DNA of 64,000 nt from JAOARY01 sp045345765 (lineage in GTDB: Bacteria; Bacillota; Clostridia; Peptostreptococcales; Peptostreptococcaceae), in the NCBI GenBank assembly GCA_045345765.1, contig CP148265.1, positions 2,542,001 through 2,606,000 on the forward strand, in the 5' to 3' direction. The translations under genes were made by a program, and so were the position numbers. Below are positions 51,410-61,517 of this stretch, piece by piece (position 1 is the stretch's first letter; the number at the start of each line of letters is the position of its first letter). The notes under the pieces are model-generated. The model was not told the origin of the DNA, ran no database searches, and saw nothing but the letters and a program-made list of their open reading frames with translations.

Positions 51410-53179
51410 TTGAAAGAATATTGGAATTATAACAAGGATGCCTATTTATTATTTTTTAAGAATATAAATAGATTTATAGGTTACAAATTAGCATCATCAA
51501 TTATTGTTGTTATGTTATTAATGCCATTTTTAAGATGGTTTGCATCTATAATGATGAAATCAAAAGGTATGGGATATCTCACAAATGGACTTGTATCAAA
51601 ATTTATAATGTCGCCACAAGGAATGTTTTTAGCACTTATAAGTATGATTATTGGTTTTATAGTTATACTACTAGAGTTAGGTGGTGGAATACTTATATCA
51701 CATCAAATTATAACTAATTCAAAAGAAAGTAGATTTATTGATTTGTTTATGTATTCAATAAAAAGACTTAAATATATGTTAGGTTTTGATGGTCTTATAA
51801 TAGCTTTGTATTTTATAATCATAGCACCTTTGATGGATAGTAATATAAGAACAACCATTTTAGATAATTTAAAAATACCTGGATTTATAATGGATTATAT
51901 AGTGAGCAATGATATGTATCTTGCTGTACTAAGTATATTATTTATAAGTGTACTATATCTAATGTATAGATGGATGTTTGCACTTCATGTTTTACTTTTA
52001 GACGAAAATCCAAAGAAAAAGTTCTTAAAAAAGAGTAGTTTTTTGATAAAAAATAATTTTAAAAGTACTATTATGTATTTTATATCATCAGCTTTATTTT
52101 CTTTAATGTGGTTTTTGATAATTGTATTTGTATTTGGTGTAATTATAATAAGTATTACATTATTAACTCATATAGATTTTGATACAGGTATGCTTATTGC
52201 TATGATCTTAGGTGGTATATTATTATTTGCAATTATGATTATTAGTATTCCAGTATCTATGATTAAACTAACATTGTTTTATCATCATTTATCTGGAGAT
52301 ATAAATGAATTAGAAATAAAAGTTGTAGATGGTGGAACTAGATTGAATAGATTTTTAAAAAATAAATATATTGTTAGTTTTAGTATCATAATGGCGATAA
52401 TTGGAGTTTTTTCATATATGTTTATTACTGAGGTTTTTTATAATCAAGTAAAATATGATGTAAAGATAACGTCACATAGAGGAAGTTCTTTTGAAGCACC
52501 TGAAAATACTTTGGTATCTATTAAAAAAGCGTATGATAATGGAACAGATTTTGTGGAGATTGATGTTCAATTAACTAAGGATGAAAAAATAATATTATTA
52601 CATGATGATGATTTCAAAAGAACTTGTAATGTTGATAAAAAACCAAGTGAAATGACATTAGAAGAGATTAAAAAATTAGAAGCAGGAAGTTGGTTTGATC
52701 AAAAATTTAAGGGAGAAAAAATACCAACTTTAGAAGAAGTTATGGATTATTCAAGAGGTAAGGTCAAGTTAAATATAGAGATTAAGGGCAGTAAAATAAC
52801 AAAAAATATAAGAAAAGCTGTTGTTGATTTAATTAAGTCAAAAGATTATATAAATGACTGTGTAGTAACCTCTTTAAATTATGATGATATATTAGAAGTA
52901 GAAAAATTAGAACCTAAAATAAAAACTGGTTATATTATTTTTGTAGCTTTTGGAGACTTGAAAAGTCTAAGGACAGATTTTTATAGTATAGAAGCTGTAA
53001 ATGTTAATGAAAAATTCATCAATAATGCGCATTCATTAGGTAGAGAAGTTCATGTATGGACTGTGAATGATGAAGGTCAAATGGAAGAAATGATTAAATT
53101 AGGTGTAGATAATATAATAACAGATTATGATTATAAATTAAGAGCATTATTAAATGAAAATAATAGTAAAATTAAATAG
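51410..53179 (+). CDS. membrane glycerophosphodiester phosphodiesterase
   Basis: TTG 51410 follows TGGAGGA. Of 589 residues, about 1-340 form a membrane domain of seven or eight spans (glycerophosphoryl diester phosphodiesterase membrane domain). Residues 345-585 are a GDPD barrel outside the membrane with ITSHRGSSFEAPENTL, DFVEIDVQLTKDEKIILLHDD and IKGSK, which contain the catalytic His, Glu, Asp and His. It should hydrolyse glycerophosphodiesters from lipids or teichoic acid to glycerol-3-phosphate. Confidence 0.9.
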   Translation: MKEYWNYNKDAYLLFFKNINRFIGYKLASSIIVVMLLMPFLRWFASIMMKSKGMGYLTNGLVSKFIMSPQGMFLALISMIIGFIVILLELGGGILISHQIITNSKESRFIDLFMYSIKRLKYMLGFDGLIIALYFIIIAPLMDSNIRTTILDNLKIPGFIMDYIVSNDMYLAVLSILFISVLYLMYRWMFALHVLLLDENPKKKFLKKSSFLIKNNFKSTIMYFISSALFSLMWFLIIVFVFGVIIISITLLTHIDFDTGMLIAMILGGILLFAIMIISIPVSMIKLTLFYHHLSGDINELEIKVVDGGTRLNRFLKNKYIVSFSIIMAIIGVFSYMFITEVFYNQVKYDVKITSHRGSSFEAPENTLVSIKKAYDNGTDFVEIDVQLTKDEKIILLHDDDFKRTCNVDKKPSEMTLEEIKKLEAGSWFDQKFKGEKIPTLEEVMDYSRGKVKLNIEIKGSKITKNIRKAVVDLIKSKDYINDCVVTSLNYDDILEVEKLEPKIKTGYIIFVAFGDLKSLRTDFYSIEAVNVNEKFINNAHSLGREVHVWTVNDEGQMEEMIKLGVDNIITDYDYKLRALLNENNSKIK

Positions 53180-53244
53180 TATGTATTATTTGATTTAATT
53201 TATTTATTTTGTTATAATCACTTTAACTAAATATTTTGATTTAG

Positions 53245-53390
53245 ATTCTTTTAGAAGATTAATAGGGAAAGAGGTTAAATTCCTCTACAGCCCCCGCTAC
53301 TGTAATAGCTGACGAAATCTTATATACCACTGTATTTTATGGGAAGGTTAGATTTAGGATGAAGCTTGAGTCAGAAGACCTGTCTAAATT
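53245..53390 (+). ncRNA. cobalamin riboswitch
   Basis: The conserved blocks appear in order: GGTTAAATTCCTCTACAG, then GCCCCCGCTACTGTAA, CCACTG, GGGAAGG, GATGAAGCTTGAG and the B12 box AGTCAGAAGACCTGTC (53369-53384). It precedes a B12-type ABC importer. A terminator at 53477 follows, so adenosylcobalamin binding should stop transcription. Confidence 0.92.
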
Positions 53391-53476
53391 AACAAAAAAA
53401 ATTCTTCGGTGGGAAGACATTATTTTTACGAAAACATGTGATATTAACATGTTTGATTTTACGTATAATAATATTG

Positions 53477-53501
53477 ACTAGCCAATTGGCTAGTTTTTTT
53501 A
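53477..53501 (+). terminator. riboswitch expression-platform terminator
   Basis: ACTAGCCAA and its perfect complement, no loop spacer, then seven T. An additional inverted pair (AACATGT near 53430 and ACATGTT near 53450) lies between it and the aptamer and could form an alternative fold. Confidence 0.75.
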
Positions 53502-53524
53502 TTAAATAAAAAAGAGGTGATTTT

Positions 53525-54490
53525 ATGAAAAAAAGAATTTTACTACTTAGTTTATTTGTTTTAGTTTTATTTATTGGTTGCAATAATAAAGAGGACAAAA
53601 AAGAAGTATCAAAAGAATTTACATATGAAATCTATGGTAAGGAATATAATGTTGATTTTTCCAAAGCTCCAAAAAGCGCTGTTACAATGTCTCAATTTAT
53701 GACAGAGATGTTATTAGCGTTAGGTCTTGAGGATAATATGGCTGGAACTGCTTTTATGGATAATGAGATATATCCTGAATTTAAGGAGGCGTATGATAAG
53801 ATACCTGTTTTATCTGATAAATATCCATCAAAGGAAGTTTTATTTTCAAAAGAACCTGATTTCGTTTCTGGTTGGACTTCAGCATTTGATGAAAAAAGAG
53901 TTGCTAGTGCAGACGAAATGATATCTATGGGTGCAAAGCCATTTTTGGCAAAGTCAATAGGTAAAGACGGGTCAATAGAAAGTTTATATCAAGATTTTTT
54001 AGATCTTGGAAAAATATTTAGAGTTGAAAATAGAGCATCTAAGCTTGTTAATGATATGAAAGATGAAATTAAATTAGTTCAAGATAAAATAGGTGAAGTT
54101 AAAGAAGAAGATAAAATAAAAGTATTAGCATTTGATTCTATGACTGACAATAATCCGTTCGTAGTTGGTAATGGTGGAATTAGTGGAGATATAATAAGAA
54201 AAGCTATGGGGAAAAATATATTTGAAGATGTTAATAAAGGATATGCAACTGTATCTATAGAGCAAATAGTAAAAAGAAATCCAGATGTTATTGTTATTGT
54301 TGATTATGGTGATGTTTCTTATGAAGATAAGATTAATATACTTAAGTCTAATGATGGATTAAAGGAATTACAAGCAGTAAAAGAGAATAAATTTATAAAA
54401 ATTGGTCTTGCAGACTTATCTCCTGGAATTAGAAATATAGATGCTATAAAGACTTTAGCGGAGGGATTTTATGGGGTTTCATTTAAATAA
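53525..54490 (+). CDS. B12/iron-type ABC transporter substrate-binding lipoprotein
   Basis: A 321-residue protein behind AAAGAGGTGA. The lipobox is LFIGCNN. SKAPKSAVTMSQFMTEMLLALG, KYPSKEVLFSKEPDFVSGW, NGGISGDIIRKAMGKNIF and SIEQIVKRNPDVIVIVD are typical of the BtuF/FhuD periplasmic-binding family. The riboswitch makes corrinoid the likely cargo rather than siderophore. First gene of a three-gene operon. Confidence 0.88.
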   Translation: MKKRILLLSLFVLVLFIGCNNKEDKKEVSKEFTYEIYGKEYNVDFSKAPKSAVTMSQFMTEMLLALGLEDNMAGTAFMDNEIYPEFKEAYDKIPVLSDKYPSKEVLFSKEPDFVSGWTSAFDEKRVASADEMISMGAKPFLAKSIGKDGSIESLYQDFLDLGKIFRVENRASKLVNDMKDEIKLVQDKIGEVKEEDKIKVLAFDSMTDNNPFVVGNGGISGDIIRKAMGKNIFEDVNKGYATVSIEQIVKRNPDVIVIVDYGDVSYEDKINILKSNDGLKELQAVKENKFIKIGLADLSPGIRNIDAIKTLAEGFYGVSFK

Positions 54491-55535
54491 AAATAGTAAT
54501 AAATATTTTGTTTTATTGAATTTATTTTTATTTCTATTTTTTATTTTGATAACTATAGTATCTGTAGCATTTGGTTCTGTATCTTTGGATTTTAAATATG
54601 TTTATAAAATAATTATAAATAATATATTTGGTAGGGAAATTTTTGTGAAAAATTGGCCAAATTATATTGAAAATATAGTTTGGAATCTAAGGGTTCCAAG
54701 AATACTTATGGCTGGAATTACAGGTTCTAGTTTATCGATTTGTGGAATAATGATGCAAGCATTAACCAAAAATTCACTTGCAAACCCATATATATTAGGA
54801 ATATCATCTGGGGCTTCTTGTGGAGCAGTTTTGACAATCGTTTTGGGTATTTCTTTTTTAGGAGTGCATAGTATTTCTTTGGGAGCTTTTTTGGGTGCTG
54901 TTTTAAGTTCATTATTGGTATTTTTTATGGCAAACCAAAATAAAAGTTTAACTCCATCTAAATTAGTTTTGATTGGAGTTTGTATATCTGCTTTGTTTTC
55001 AAGTATAACAAATCTTATTATATTTACGGCAAAGGATTATAATAAAGTTAGAGATGCGCTTTTTTGGATGATTGGAAGCTTAAATGGTGCTAGTTTTGAT
55101 AAATTATTATTGCCTTTTTTGATATTTGTATTAAGCTTTTTTTGTTTGATTATTTTTTCAAAGGAGTTAAATATATTACTTATGGGTGAAAAAATTGCAA
55201 TCACAATGGGAGTTAATACTAAGTTAATAAAAAGGCTTTTAATATTTTTAACAACTTTATTAACTGGTGTAATAGTATCAATAGTTGGTGTAATAGGCTT
55301 TATTGGTCTTATAATACCACATAGTGCAAGAGCCTTAGTCTCTTCAAATCATAAAAAATTAGTTATAACAGCTTCTTTATTGGGTGCTAATATAGTTATT
55401 ATATCTGATTTGATATCGAGAACAATTGCTATACCTGAAGAAGTTCCAATAGGAGTTATAACAGCCTTTTTAGGTGCTCCATTTTTTATGTTTTTGATTA
55501 AAAAAAATTCTTATAATTTTGGAGGTCAAGATTAA
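54471..55535 (+). CDS. FecCD/BtuC-type permease
   Basis: A 354-residue membrane protein overlapping the upstream gene by 20 bases. About ten spans; NLRVPRILMAGITGSSLSICG, NSLANPYILGISSGASCGAV, GVIGFIGLIIPHSARALV and EEVPIGVITAFLGAPFFMFLI are the FecCD signatures. It forms the corrinoid channel as a dimer. Confidence 0.92.
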   Translation: MGFHLNKNSNKYFVLLNLFLFLFFILITIVSVAFGSVSLDFKYVYKIIINNIFGREIFVKNWPNYIENIVWNLRVPRILMAGITGSSLSICGIMMQALTKNSLANPYILGISSGASCGAVLTIVLGISFLGVHSISLGAFLGAVLSSLLVFFMANQNKSLTPSKLVLIGVCISALFSSITNLIIFTAKDYNKVRDALFWMIGSLNGASFDKLLLPFLIFVLSFFCLIIFSKELNILLMGEKIAITMGVNTKLIKRLLIFLTTLLTGVIVSIVGVIGFIGLIIPHSARALVSSNHKKLVITASLLGANIVIISDLISRTIAIPEEVPIGVITAFLGAPFFMFLIKKNSYNFGGQD

Positions 55536-56299
55536 TGGCAAATTTGGATATAAAAAATTTAAGCTACAAAGTAGATGGTAAGGATATATTAAATGATATT
55601 AATTTAAAAATAAAAAAAAATAGATTTGTAGGGATACTAGGGCCTAATGGCTCTGGTAAATCTACATTATTAAAAAATATATATAGATATTATAAACCTC
55701 TTAAAAACACTATTTATTTAAATGAAAAAGAAATAAATGAATATTCAATAAAAGATTTTGCAAAGAATATGTCAGTTGTTTTTCAAGAAGGAAATATGGA
55801 ATTTGATTTTTTAGTAAAAGATATAGTTTCTATGGGAAGATATGTTCATAAAAAATTATTTGATATTAATTTTGATGAGGATAAGGATGTTATAAAAGAA
55901 GCTTTGAATAAAGTTGAAATGAAAGATTTTTATGAAAGAAGTTTTTTGAGTTTATCTGGTGGAGAAAAACAAAGAGTTCTTATTGCAAGGGCTATTGCTC
56001 AAAATTCAAAAATGATAGTTTTGGATGAACCAACTAACCATTTGGATATAAAATATAAATTAAATACCATGAAAATATTAAAAGATATAAATAAAACTAT
56101 ATTTGCTGCAATTCATGATTTTAATATAGCTATTAATTATTGTGATTATATTTACATAATTGATGATGGTTTTATTAAATATCATGGAAATCCAAAGGAA
56201 TTATTAAATAAAGAGATAATAAAGGAAGTATTTAAAGTAAATTCTTTTATATACAAAAATGAAGAAACTAATAATTATAGCATTTCTTTTTACATATAA
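55535..56299 (+). CDS. B12/iron-type ABC transporter ATPase
   Basis: A 254-residue ATPase whose ATG overlaps the permease stop (TAATG). Walker A GPNGSGKST, Q-loop VFQEGNMEFDF, signature LSLSGGEKQRVLIARA, Walker B MIVLDEPTNHLD and switch AIHDFNIAI. BtuD/FepC-like. The terminator hairpin of the operon overlaps its last codons. Confidence 0.92.
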   Translation: MANLDIKNLSYKVDGKDILNDINLKIKKNRFVGILGPNGSGKSTLLKNIYRYYKPLKNTIYLNEKEINEYSIKDFAKNMSVVFQEGNMEFDFLVKDIVSMGRYVHKKLFDINFDEDKDVIKEALNKVEMKDFYERSFLSLSGGEKQRVLIARAIAQNSKMIVLDEPTNHLDIKYKLNTMKILKDINKTIFAAIHDFNIAINYCDYIYIIDDGFIKYHGNPKELLNKEIIKEVFKVNSFIYKNEETNNYSISFYI

Positions 56300-56317
56300 T
56301 TATTAGTTTCTTTTTAT
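56262..56317 (+). terminator. terminator overlapping the importer stop codon
   Basis: A perfect 18-base stem (56262-56279 with 56295-56312) followed by T; the stop codon lies in the right arm. Confidence 0.8.
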
Positions 56318-56318
56318 A

Positions 56319-58532
56319 TTATTTTGGTATTTCCAATATTGATTTGAATAAATCACCATCAATTTTTATATGAAATTTGATATTTTGTAGTTGTGATAAA
56401 CTTTTAGCTATAGACAGTCCAAGACCGTGACCTGATGTATTTCTTGATTTATCTCCTCGTTTAAATCTTTGCATTAATTCATCTTCACAGATATTTAATT
56501 CATAGGCAGAAGTGTTTTTTATTGAAATTTTATAGTGATTATTTTCTTCTTCTACGTCTATATATACCCTAGTATTTTTTAGACTATATTTAAATACATT
56601 AGAAAAAATATTTTCAAATATTCTTGATAGTAAATTTCCATCTGCTTTAATATTAATTTTATCTTTAGGTGAATTTAATTTTATTGTTAATTTATTTTTA
56701 TTAATTTTGTCTTCAACTTCTGCAATGAGTTGATTTAGAAGTTCAATTAGATTTAAATTCTTTATGTCTATATCAATATTACCGCTACTTGCTTTTGAGG
56801 CTTCAAACAAATCATCTATTAAAATTTTTAGACGTTTGGATTTTTTGTCTAATATTGAAATGTATTTTTTTTGCTTATCATTATCATCTTCTTTTTTTAA
56901 CAAATCCACATAAGTTATTATAGAAGTCAAAGGTGTTTTGATATCATGAGATACATTTGTTATAAGATCTGTTTTTAGTTTTTCACTTTTCATTTTATCT
57001 TTCAAAGCCTTATTAAATCCATCGCTTATATTATTTATACTACTTGCTAATTCTAAGAATTCTCCATTTTTATCTATATTTATTTTGTGATTTAAATTAC
57101 CGTTTTCTATTTCTTTAAGCCCAAGTCTTATATATTTATAATTTTTTAATTTATAAATTATAAATATTGATGGGAGTATTATAAATATAGGAGAGATAAT
57201 TAGTAATTCTATTGAATATACTGCTAATGCGAATAAAATATAAAAACAATAAAAAATACTATATAAAAACAATATCAAAGTGATTTTTTTATTGAATTTT
57301 AAATTGCTAAAGAGTGAATCTTTAATTGTAATAAAAAATTTTTTTATTATATCTATTATAAATTTTTTTATTAATTTGATATAAAAAAATTCAATACATT
57401 TAAATATAAGAGAATTTTTTAATAGTTTTTTTGCTTTTATATTTTTTATTAATGATAAAATAAAGCTTAAAACCAAGGCAGAAAAAATAAAAGTAATAGC
57501 AAATGCTAAATTTAATTTATTTGAATAATTCTTCATATAGTATATATGATAATATGAAACTACAAATAGACTTAAAAGACCAATTATTATAAATAATTTT
57601 ATATCATTATATAAATTATCAAAGAAATTTAATTTTATATCCTTATCTTTAAAATTATTTTTGCCAATAATTATACATAAATATATAAAGAACAATATAG
57701 CTATAAAAAATGAAATAGATAAATTATAGGTAATATTTATTAAATCTTTTTTATCATCTTCAAATTCGTTTTTGTACATTCTTAAATAATCTGAAGAAAA
57801 ACAAAGATACATATCTATATATTCTATATTTTCAAGACGATATTTTACTTTATATTTGTTAAGTATAGAATCATATTCTGTTTTAGGCATATAATTAAAA
57901 GGCATACCGACATCTTTTGGTTCTCCATTTGGAGTTATATAATATTCAAAATTAGAATAAATACTATATTCTTTTAATTTTTCTTTATGTTTGCTATTAG
58001 TGTATATTTGAGATTTACCATCTAATTTTATATCAAAATATATATCAATTGTGAACAATTGATTTAATGCATTTAATTTATCATTATAGGTATTTAAATC
58101 ATCTTGAATTAATTTTTGCTTTATATCTTCATATTTATAAAGGTTATTTTTTTTAAAATTATTAAATCTATTATTTCTATTACTATCATAGTCTATATTA
58201 GAACTATTTCTTTCATAAGCATAAAATAAATCTTTAAAATAATCATTTACTCTATTTTCAGTTATTAAATTACCTTCTTTTATATAATCTTCATTTCTAT
58301 ATTCTATATTTAACTTAAATAAATCATCAATTAAAGTATTTACAGATGATTTAAAATTATAGCTATCCTTAAAATCATCTATAAAAAGGATGTCAAAATT
58401 GTTTCCATTTTCATAGATTTGTATGACCTTATAAAATTCTTTGAAGAAAAATGAAGTTGAAACTGTAATTATTAAAAAGCATAAAAATTTTATAAATTTA
58501 TTATGAAGGTAATTTTTCGATTTTATATCCAA
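56319..58532 (-). CDS. sensor histidine kinase (VanS-like)
   Basis: A 737-residue membrane kinase. TM1 near 13-30, a ~235-residue external region, then a cluster of six or so membrane spans (about 265-460), a HAMP-like linker, HisKA with LITNVSHDIKTPLTSIITYV (phospho-His) and HATPase_c with NIFSNVFKYSL and SGHGLGLSIAKSL. It begins with TTG and overlaps the response regulator end by 32 bases. The double membrane block is unusual for this class and suggests sensing within or near the membrane, for example of cell-wall-active compounds. Confidence 0.88.
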   Translation of the reverse strand: MDIKSKNYLHNKFIKFLCFLIITVSTSFFFKEFYKVIQIYENGNNFDILFIDDFKDSYNFKSSVNTLIDDLFKLNIEYRNEDYIKEGNLITENRVNDYFKDLFYAYERNSSNIDYDSNRNNRFNNFKKNNLYKYEDIKQKLIQDDLNTYNDKLNALNQLFTIDIYFDIKLDGKSQIYTNSKHKEKLKEYSIYSNFEYYITPNGEPKDVGMPFNYMPKTEYDSILNKYKVKYRLENIEYIDMYLCFSSDYLRMYKNEFEDDKKDLINITYNLSISFFIAILFFIYLCIIIGKNNFKDKDIKLNFFDNLYNDIKLFIIIGLLSLFVVSYYHIYYMKNYSNKLNLAFAITFIFSALVLSFILSLIKNIKAKKLLKNSLIFKCIEFFYIKLIKKFIIDIIKKFFITIKDSLFSNLKFNKKITLILFLYSIFYCFYILFALAVYSIELLIISPIFIILPSIFIIYKLKNYKYIRLGLKEIENGNLNHKINIDKNGEFLELASSINNISDGFNKALKDKMKSEKLKTDLITNVSHDIKTPLTSIITYVDLLKKEDDNDKQKKYISILDKKSKRLKILIDDLFEASKASSGNIDIDIKNLNLIELLNQLIAEVEDKINKNKLTIKLNSPKDKINIKADGNLLSRIFENIFSNVFKYSLKNTRVYIDVEEENNHYKISIKNTSAYELNICEDELMQRFKRGDKSRNTSGHGLGLSIAKSLSQLQNIKFHIKIDGDLFKSILEIPK

Positions 58533-59193
58533 TTCCCCACACCACCTTTAGATATTTTGGATTTTTAGAATTTATTTCTATCTTTTCGCGGATCTTTCTT
58601 ATATGAACAGCTATTGAATTTTGAGCATTTATAGCAGATTCATCCCAAATACTTTGATATATATTATCTATAGAAAAAACTTTTCCTGGATTTTGAATCA
58701 TTAATTTTAAGATTTTATATTGAACAGGTGTAAGGTGAACTAAATTGCCATCAACACTAACTTCTTTTGATTCATCATCAACTATAAGTTCACCAACTTT
58801 GTATAATTTTTTACTTATTTTAATACTACCTAGATTAACATATCTCCTAAGTAAAGATTTAACTCGTGCAATTAATTCTAATGGATTAAATGGTTTTGTT
58901 ATATAATCATCAGCACCTATATTAAGCCCTATAATTTTATCGTTATCTTCACTTTTAGCAGACAGTATTATTATTGGAATATTACTATTTTCCCTAATTT
59001 TAAAAGTTGTTTTTATTCCATCCATTATAGGCATCATTATATCTATTATTATTAGATGAATGGAATGATTATTCATTATATTTAAAGCTTCAACACCATT
59101 ATAAGCTTTTAAGATATTATAATTTTCATTAGATAAATAAATTTCAATAGCATCAACAATTTCCTTATCATCATCACAAACCAATATATTCAT
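58501..59193 (-). CDS. OmpR/PhoB-type response regulator (VanR-like)
   Basis: A 230-residue regulator. The receiver has the acidic pair CDDD, phospho-acceptor Asp51 in IIDIMMP, and Lys in YITKPFNPLEL. The C-terminal winged helix has VHLTPVQYKILKLMIQNPGKV, AVHIRKIREKIE and VVWGIGYKIEK. It is transcribed first, and the kinase follows with overlap. Target genes are not evident nearby. Confidence 0.92.
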   Translation of the reverse strand: MNILVCDDDKEIVDAIEIYLSNENYNILKAYNGVEALNIMNNHSIHLIIIDIMMPIMDGIKTTFKIRENSNIPIIILSAKSEDNDKIIGLNIGADDYITKPFNPLELIARVKSLLRRYVNLGSIKISKKLYKVGELIVDDESKEVSVDGNLVHLTPVQYKILKLMIQNPGKVFSIDNIYQSIWDESAINAQNSIAVHIRKIREKIEINSKNPKYLKVVWGIGYKIEKLPS

Positions 59194-59350
59194 AATTATC
59201 CCCCTTTGATTATTATTTCTTGCATATTATAACACAACCTTTCTACAAATATTCTTCTTTCTTTACAAAATCATTGTATAAGAAAAATATTAATATTTAT
59301 AAAACTAAATTCTTAATATTTTATTAATATTTAAATTTTAAGCAAAAAAA

Positions 59351-59406
59351 TAGATAAAAAATTAAAGATTATTAAAATTATAAAAATAATCTTTGATTTT
59401 TTATCT
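59351..59406 (-). terminator. Rho-independent terminator
   Basis: A long stem (TAGATAAAAAATTAAAGATT... 59351-59373 with 59384-59406, one mismatch) ends the HD-GYP transcript. Confidence 0.75.
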
Positions 59407-59419
59407 ATAATATTTAAAT

Positions 59420-61351
59420 TTAGTTATATTTATCATAAATTTCTTTGATTTTTTTTATATTATCAATGAAAATATCGACTAGAATAGGATCAAAATGTTT
59501 ATTTTTTTGTTCTATAATCATATCTAAAGCTTTATCAAATGAAAAAGCTTGTTTATAGACTCGTTTAGAGCTAAGAGCATCAAAAACATCAGCTATTGCA
59601 ACTATTCGTGCACAAAGAGGAATTTCTTGACCTTTAAGCCCTTTAGGATAACCACTTCCATCCCATTTTTCATGGTGATATCTAGCTATATCCTCTGCAG
59701 CTTTATAAAAGTTTTTACTAAAACCATCTAAACCTTGATTTAAACTAGCAAAAATTTCTCCACCTTTTTGTGCATGAGTTTTCATTATAGTCCATTCTTC
59801 ATCATTTAATTTTCCTGGTTTTTTTAATATATTATCAGGGATGCCAACTTTACCTATATCATGAGATGATGCGTGGTTTTCTATATCCCTAACAAAACTG
59901 GTTGTAACCTTATAATTAGGATTAGTATGATTTAAGAGGCTTTTTGAGATAACAACAGAATATTTAACCATTCTTATTATATGATTACCAGTTTCATTAT
60001 CTTTTTGTTCGACTAATGCAGCAAAAGTATTTGTCATTTTAGCAAATATTATTTTAGTTAAATATGATTTTTCTAGTAAAATACTCAAATCATAAGCAAT
60101 TTTATTTGAAATTTTTAAATTACTTTTTTTAAAATAATTTTTTTTATTGGAACTCAAAAATAAAAATCCAAAAACAGAATTATCTAAAATTAAAGGTAAT
60201 GTTATATTTGATTTTATCCCCTCTTTTTTCAATAATAATAAAGATTTGCTATTTGGTCTTTTTTCAAAATCTTTTTCCAAATCATCAAATATAATAGGTT
60301 TTTTTTCTTTTATAATATTTTGTAGAGTTGTTTGTTCTATATTTACAGTAAAACCAGGTCCTAAACTAATAGGAATAGTAGGGGAAAAACTATGTTCAGC
60401 AATTATAATTTGTTTTTCATAATCGACAAAAGCAACACCTATTCTTTGAATTTTAAATATTTTATTTATTTCATAAAATAGTTTTTCTATGATGTTTTCA
60501 ATTACATATTCTTTACTGACTATATTTCTTATATTATTTATTATAATTTCTTCCTTAAAAATATTAATTAAATATTTCTTTAATTTTTTTTGTTCTAAAA
60601 AAAAATCTTTATAATGGCTAATTTTTTTTATGTCGTAATTATGATTTTCCAAATTAGATAAACTATCCAACATCACTTTAAAAGATGTGGAAAGTAAATA
60701 AATTAGCAAAAATGCAATAAATATCATAATTAAAATAGAGAATATAAAAATAAAACTAAAAATATTAAAAAAATTATCTATGATTTTATTAGATAAACTA
60801 TTATAAAAATCCAATAAATTTTTAGGTACTTGAGTTGAATTTTCATAGGAATTTACTAATTCATCTATGGTATTAGAATTTATTTTAAAATTATCGTAGT
60901 TCTTAATATTTATTAAAATATCATTCATTTGTTTTATATTGTCATTTGATTTTTTTAAATCACCAATTATATTTTTTAAATGAGAATTAATATTTAATAA
61001 TTTAGAATATTTTAAGTTATTTAAAAGATTAATTAAATAATTTGTTTTATTATCTATAGCCTGTGTATTTTCTAACAATAAATTATAATTTTTATTAAAA
61101 GTTTGCTTTAATTTGACAGAACTATTTTTTGATAAGATATCTTCGTTATCTTGAGAGCTAATAGTATTTAAAATTTTTATAGGAAGGTATAGGTTTTGAT
61201 ATTTGTTTTCTATATCAAATATAGATATTTTAATTTCTCTTAAATCTTTTTTTATATAATTAGAAAAAATTGAATTTAAACTAATAATTATTATAATAAT
61301 TATTAAACTTAAAATAACAATTGTTTTAAAAAAGTTTTTTAAATTATTCAT
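59420..61351 (-). CDS. membrane GAF-HD-GYP cyclic-di-GMP phosphodiesterase
   Basis: A 643-residue protein with TM1 (about 12-32), a helical external sensor, TM2 (about 198-222), a GAF domain (about 285-415) and HD-GYP (about 430-640). The last has SSHDIGKVGIPDNIL (metal HD), ARYHHEKWDGSGYPKGLKG (second metal His and GYP) and ARIVAIADVFDAL. All catalytic residues are present. It should hydrolyse c-di-GMP to GMP in response to signals from both sensor parts. It diverges from a chemotaxis receptor, consistent with motility control. Confidence 0.9.
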   Translation of the reverse strand: MNNLKNFFKTIVILSLIIIIIIISLNSIFSNYIKKDLREIKISIFDIENKYQNLYLPIKILNTISSQDNEDILSKNSSVKLKQTFNKNYNLLLENTQAIDNKTNYLINLLNNLKYSKLLNINSHLKNIIGDLKKSNDNIKQMNDILINIKNYDNFKINSNTIDELVNSYENSTQVPKNLLDFYNSLSNKIIDNFFNIFSFIFIFSILIMIFIAFLLIYLLSTSFKVMLDSLSNLENHNYDIKKISHYKDFFLEQKKLKKYLINIFKEEIIINNIRNIVSKEYVIENIIEKLFYEINKIFKIQRIGVAFVDYEKQIIIAEHSFSPTIPISLGPGFTVNIEQTTLQNIIKEKKPIIFDDLEKDFEKRPNSKSLLLLKKEGIKSNITLPLILDNSVFGFLFLSSNKKNYFKKSNLKISNKIAYDLSILLEKSYLTKIIFAKMTNTFAALVEQKDNETGNHIIRMVKYSVVISKSLLNHTNPNYKVTTSFVRDIENHASSHDIGKVGIPDNILKKPGKLNDEEWTIMKTHAQKGGEIFASLNQGLDGFSKNFYKAAEDIARYHHEKWDGSGYPKGLKGQEIPLCARIVAIADVFDALSSKRVYKQAFSFDKALDMIIEQKNKHFDPILVDIFIDNIKKIKEIYDKYN

Positions 61352-61517
61352 AAAATAAACACCTCATAATTTTTTTGTTATTTTTATAATTTATAGGATG
61401 ATTATATCCATTTTTTTATAAAAAAAAACAAAATAAATATATTATTTGATTTTATTAATTGTTTTAAAAAAGTCAAAAGTGGTATTAAAAGGAATAAAAA
61501 GAGGTCGGAGGGGTTTT